The position numbers and the translations under genes are program-made. The notes beneath the pieces were generated by a model. The model had not been told where the DNA came from. It ran no database searches and saw only the letters and a program-made list of their open reading frames with translations. A stretch of 64,000 nucleotides of DNA, taken from positions 1-64,000 of the forward strand of contig NZ_FOUY01000006.1 of NCBI RefSeq assembly GCF_900115005.1, given 5' to 3'. This DNA is from Pseudonocardia ammonioxydans (GTDB lineage: Bacteria; Actinomycetota; Actinomycetes; Mycobacteriales; Pseudonocardiaceae). Of the stretch, positions 62,383-64,000 are shown one piece after another (within the stretch, counting starts at the first letter, position 1; the number at the start of each line of letters is the position of its first letter).

Positions 62383-63231
62383 ATGAGCAGCCGCGACGAG
62401 TACTTCTCCGCCGAGGCCGCCGTCGGCACCGCCGGGGTGGCCCGGCGCCGCGTCGGCAGTGCCGAGTCCGAAGCCGCGGGTCGCCGCTGGTGGGACGCCG
62501 ACGCCGACGACTACCTCGCCGAGCACGGCTCCGACATCGGTGACGCCGACTTCGTGTGGTGCCCGGAGAATCTGCACGAGGACGAGGCGGAGCTGCTGGG
62601 GCCGGCCGCGTCCCTGCCCGGCAGGCGGATCCTCGAGATCGGCGCCGGCTCGGCACCATGCAGCCGCTGGCTGGCCCGGCGGGGAGCGCACCCGGTGGCC
62701 CTCGACGTCTCCGGCGGGATGCTCCGGCACGCCGCCGCGCTGAACGAGCGGGTCGGGACGGCCGTGCCGCTGGTGCAGGCCGGCGCCGAGCACCTGCCGT
62801 TCGCCGACGGCGTGTTCGACCTCGCCTGCTCGGCGTTCGGGGCGATCCCGTTCGTGGCCGATCCCGGGCGCGTGATGCGCGAGGTGCACCGGGTGCTGCG
62901 CCCCGGCGGCCGCTGGGTGTTCGCGGTGAACCACCCGATGCGCTGGATCTTCCCGGACGACCCCGGCCCCGCGGGACTGACCGTCACCCAGTCCTACTTC
63001 GACCGCACGCCCTACCTGGAGGTCGACGGCGACGGCCGGGCCACCTACGTCGAGCACCACCGCACTCTCGGCGACCGGGTCCGCGACGTCGTCGCCGCCG
63101 GGCTGGTGCTGGAGGACCTCGTCGAGCCGGAGTGGCCGGAGGGGCACGACCGGGTCTGGGGGCAGTGGTCCCCGCTGCGCGGCGAGCTGTTCCCCGGCAC
63201 GGCGATCTTCGTGACCCGCCGGCCGGGGTGA
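62383..63231 (+). CDS. class I SAM-dependent methyltransferase
   Basis: 282 residues. Motif I is ILEIGAGSAPCSRWLA, followed by ALDVSGGML, AEHLPFADGVFDLACSAFGAIPF and VLRPGGRWVFAVNHP, as in the ubiquinone/menaquinone-methylase-like group. The N-terminal RRWWDADADDYLAEHG and a conserved C-terminal half suggest a small-molecule substrate. The ATG lies in the second copy of a 17-bp repeat; the first copy also holds an ATG in another frame. Confidence 0.92.
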   Translation: MSSRDEYFSAEAAVGTAGVARRRVGSAESEAAGRRWWDADADDYLAEHGSDIGDADFVWCPENLHEDEAELLGPAASLPGRRILEIGAGSAPCSRWLARRGAHPVALDVSGGMLRHAAALNERVGTAVPLVQAGAEHLPFADGVFDLACSAFGAIPFVADPGRVMREVHRVLRPGGRWVFAVNHPMRWIFPDDPGPAGLTVTQSYFDRTPYLEVDGDGRATYVEHHRTLGDRVRDVVAAGLVLEDLVEPEWPEGHDRVWGQWSPLRGELFPGTAIFVTRRPG

Positions 63232-63245
63232 GCCGCCGGGCCGGG

Positions 63246-63869
63246 TCACACCTCGACGACGGCCCCGGTCTCCAGCTCGTAGCGCGCGCCGATGATCGTC
63301 AGACGGTTGTTGCACACCGCGCCGGACAGGGACGGGTCGGCCGTCAGCTGGGCCACCACCCGCCGGACGTTGGCGTCCACGGCGGCGGCCACCGCGGCGG
63401 TGTCGTCCGCGACCCCGCCGGCTCCACCGTCGTCGGCGCCCAGGCACACCGGGACGATGTCGTCGACCAGCTCCCCCAGGGTCCGCGGCTGCGGCGCGGG
63501 CGCTCCCCCGGCCACCGACACCGCGGCCTTCACCGCGCCGCACTGCGAGTGGCCGAGCACGACCAGCAGCGGGATGCCGAGCGCCCCGGCGCCGAACGCG
63601 AGGGTGCCGCGCACGGCGTCGTCCACGACCTGCCCGGCCGTCCGGACGACGAACAGGTCCCCCAGCCCGAGGTCGAACACCAGCTCCGAGGGCACCCGGG
63701 AGTCCGAGCACGAGAGGATCATGGCGTCGGGGGTCTGCCCGGCGACCGCGGCCGCCCGTTCCTCCGCGGAACGCCGGGGGTCACGGCGCTCGTCCCGTCG
63801 CCAACGCCCGTTGCCCTCGAGCATCGCCGACCACGCCTGGGCTGCGGTGGGCCTGTCGTCGTTCGCCAT
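63246..63869 (-). CDS. beta-class carbonic anhydrase
   Basis: 207 residues. Interconverts CO2 and bicarbonate. Zinc ligands are Cys in LSCSDSRVPSE, His and Cys in LGHSQCGA. RTAGQVVDDAVRGTLAFG is the conserved strand-helix unit. The ATG giving MANDDRPTAAQ has GAGAGG just upstream. Bicarbonate could feed carbamoyl phosphate and biotin-dependent carboxylations. The last 130 bp of the window hold nothing else recognised. Confidence 0.95.
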   Translation of the reverse strand: MANDDRPTAAQAWSAMLEGNGRWRRDERRDPRRSAEERAAAVAGQTPDAMILSCSDSRVPSELVFDLGLGDLFVVRTAGQVVDDAVRGTLAFGAGALGIPLLVVLGHSQCGAVKAAVSVAGGAPAPQPRTLGELVDDIVPVCLGADDGGAGGVADDTAAVAAAVDANVRRVVAQLTADPSLSGAVCNNRLTIIGARYELETGAVVEV

Positions 63870-64000
63870 CGACCTCTCATTCCGTTCGGGAACCGTTCGG
63901 GAAGCGGCACCGTCGGTCCGGGGACCGTGCTGCCGGAGAATGTGCAGTCGCAACATCGTCCTCCGGCCGGGGTCCGGCAACTCGTGGGGCCCCGAATGTG

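Noticed and set aside
62068..63711. Upstream extension of the rpsA frame
   Set aside because: It is antisense to the methyltransferase and overlaps the carbonic anhydrase gene; S1 begins at MSTDTT with normal length.

Overview
The window is 64 kb of very GC-rich DNA with strongly biased third codon positions, many GTG starts and short or absent 5' leaders. It looks like an actinobacterium of the Pseudonocardiaceae, plausibly Pseudonocardia (inference from protein similarity recalled from memory; no search was run). The left edge holds the 5' end of a 16S rRNA gene on the minus strand, with a recognisable rRNA promoter and boxA-like leader. Most of the rest follows the gene order of the Mycobacterium tuberculosis Rv1630-Rv1689 segment.

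Layout. 0.7-11.3 kb (minus): tyrS, a 3-methyladenine DNA glycosylase, an Rv3722c-like aspartate aminotransferase and an arginine operon argCJBDFR-H that lacks argG. It is read from one promoter whose -10 lies inside an ARG box. 11.4-19.5 kb: a proline-rich lipoprotein, pheST, a SpoU-type RNA methylase, rplT-rpmI-infC (infC starts with ATC) and a family 2 glycosyltransferase. 19.5-33.1 kb: uvrA with a LexA-type box, a metallo-beta-lactamase-fold hydrolase, a membrane protein, rnhA, an S9 peptidase and two convergent Ser/Thr kinases with different outer domains. The first kinase shares its outer domain with the nearby membrane protein.

33.3-41.5 kb is the accessory part. A 21-codon ORF, a rubredoxin and a ferritin-like diiron protein form a small coupled operon. 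A 1.6 kb stretch without a convincing gene follows, holding an 88-bp tandem array and two identical-arm palindromes. Then comes a PQQ operon: a cupredoxin-fold protein that has lost most copper ligands, a PQQ alcohol dehydrogenase with the Asp-Tyr-Asp signature of lanthanide enzymes but no signal peptide, and pqqA-E, with a strong hairpin after pqqA and a bidirectional terminator after pqqE. The operon thus appears to make both the cofactor and the enzyme that uses it.

41.5-64 kb: a CaCA-type exchanger, an SMI1/KNR4 protein, an FKBP, a phosphoesterase, a TerC protein behind a yybP-ykoY manganese riboswitch, an exported hydrolase fused through a membrane segment to an ABC ATPase with its permease, a GAF regulator, a GT87-type membrane transferase, uvrB, a DUF402-like protein, a sigma factor with a membrane partner, coaE fused to GrpB, a lipoprotein, rpsA, a methyltransferase and a beta-carbonic anhydrase.

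Two themes cut across the window. Many genes have a TANNNT box 6-9 nt before the start codon, the mark of leaderless transcripts. A related 30-33 bp repeat (core GGAGC..GCGGARCG) occurs at four loci, three of them inside genes and in frame. No transposase, tRNA, CRISPR array or prophage gene was seen.
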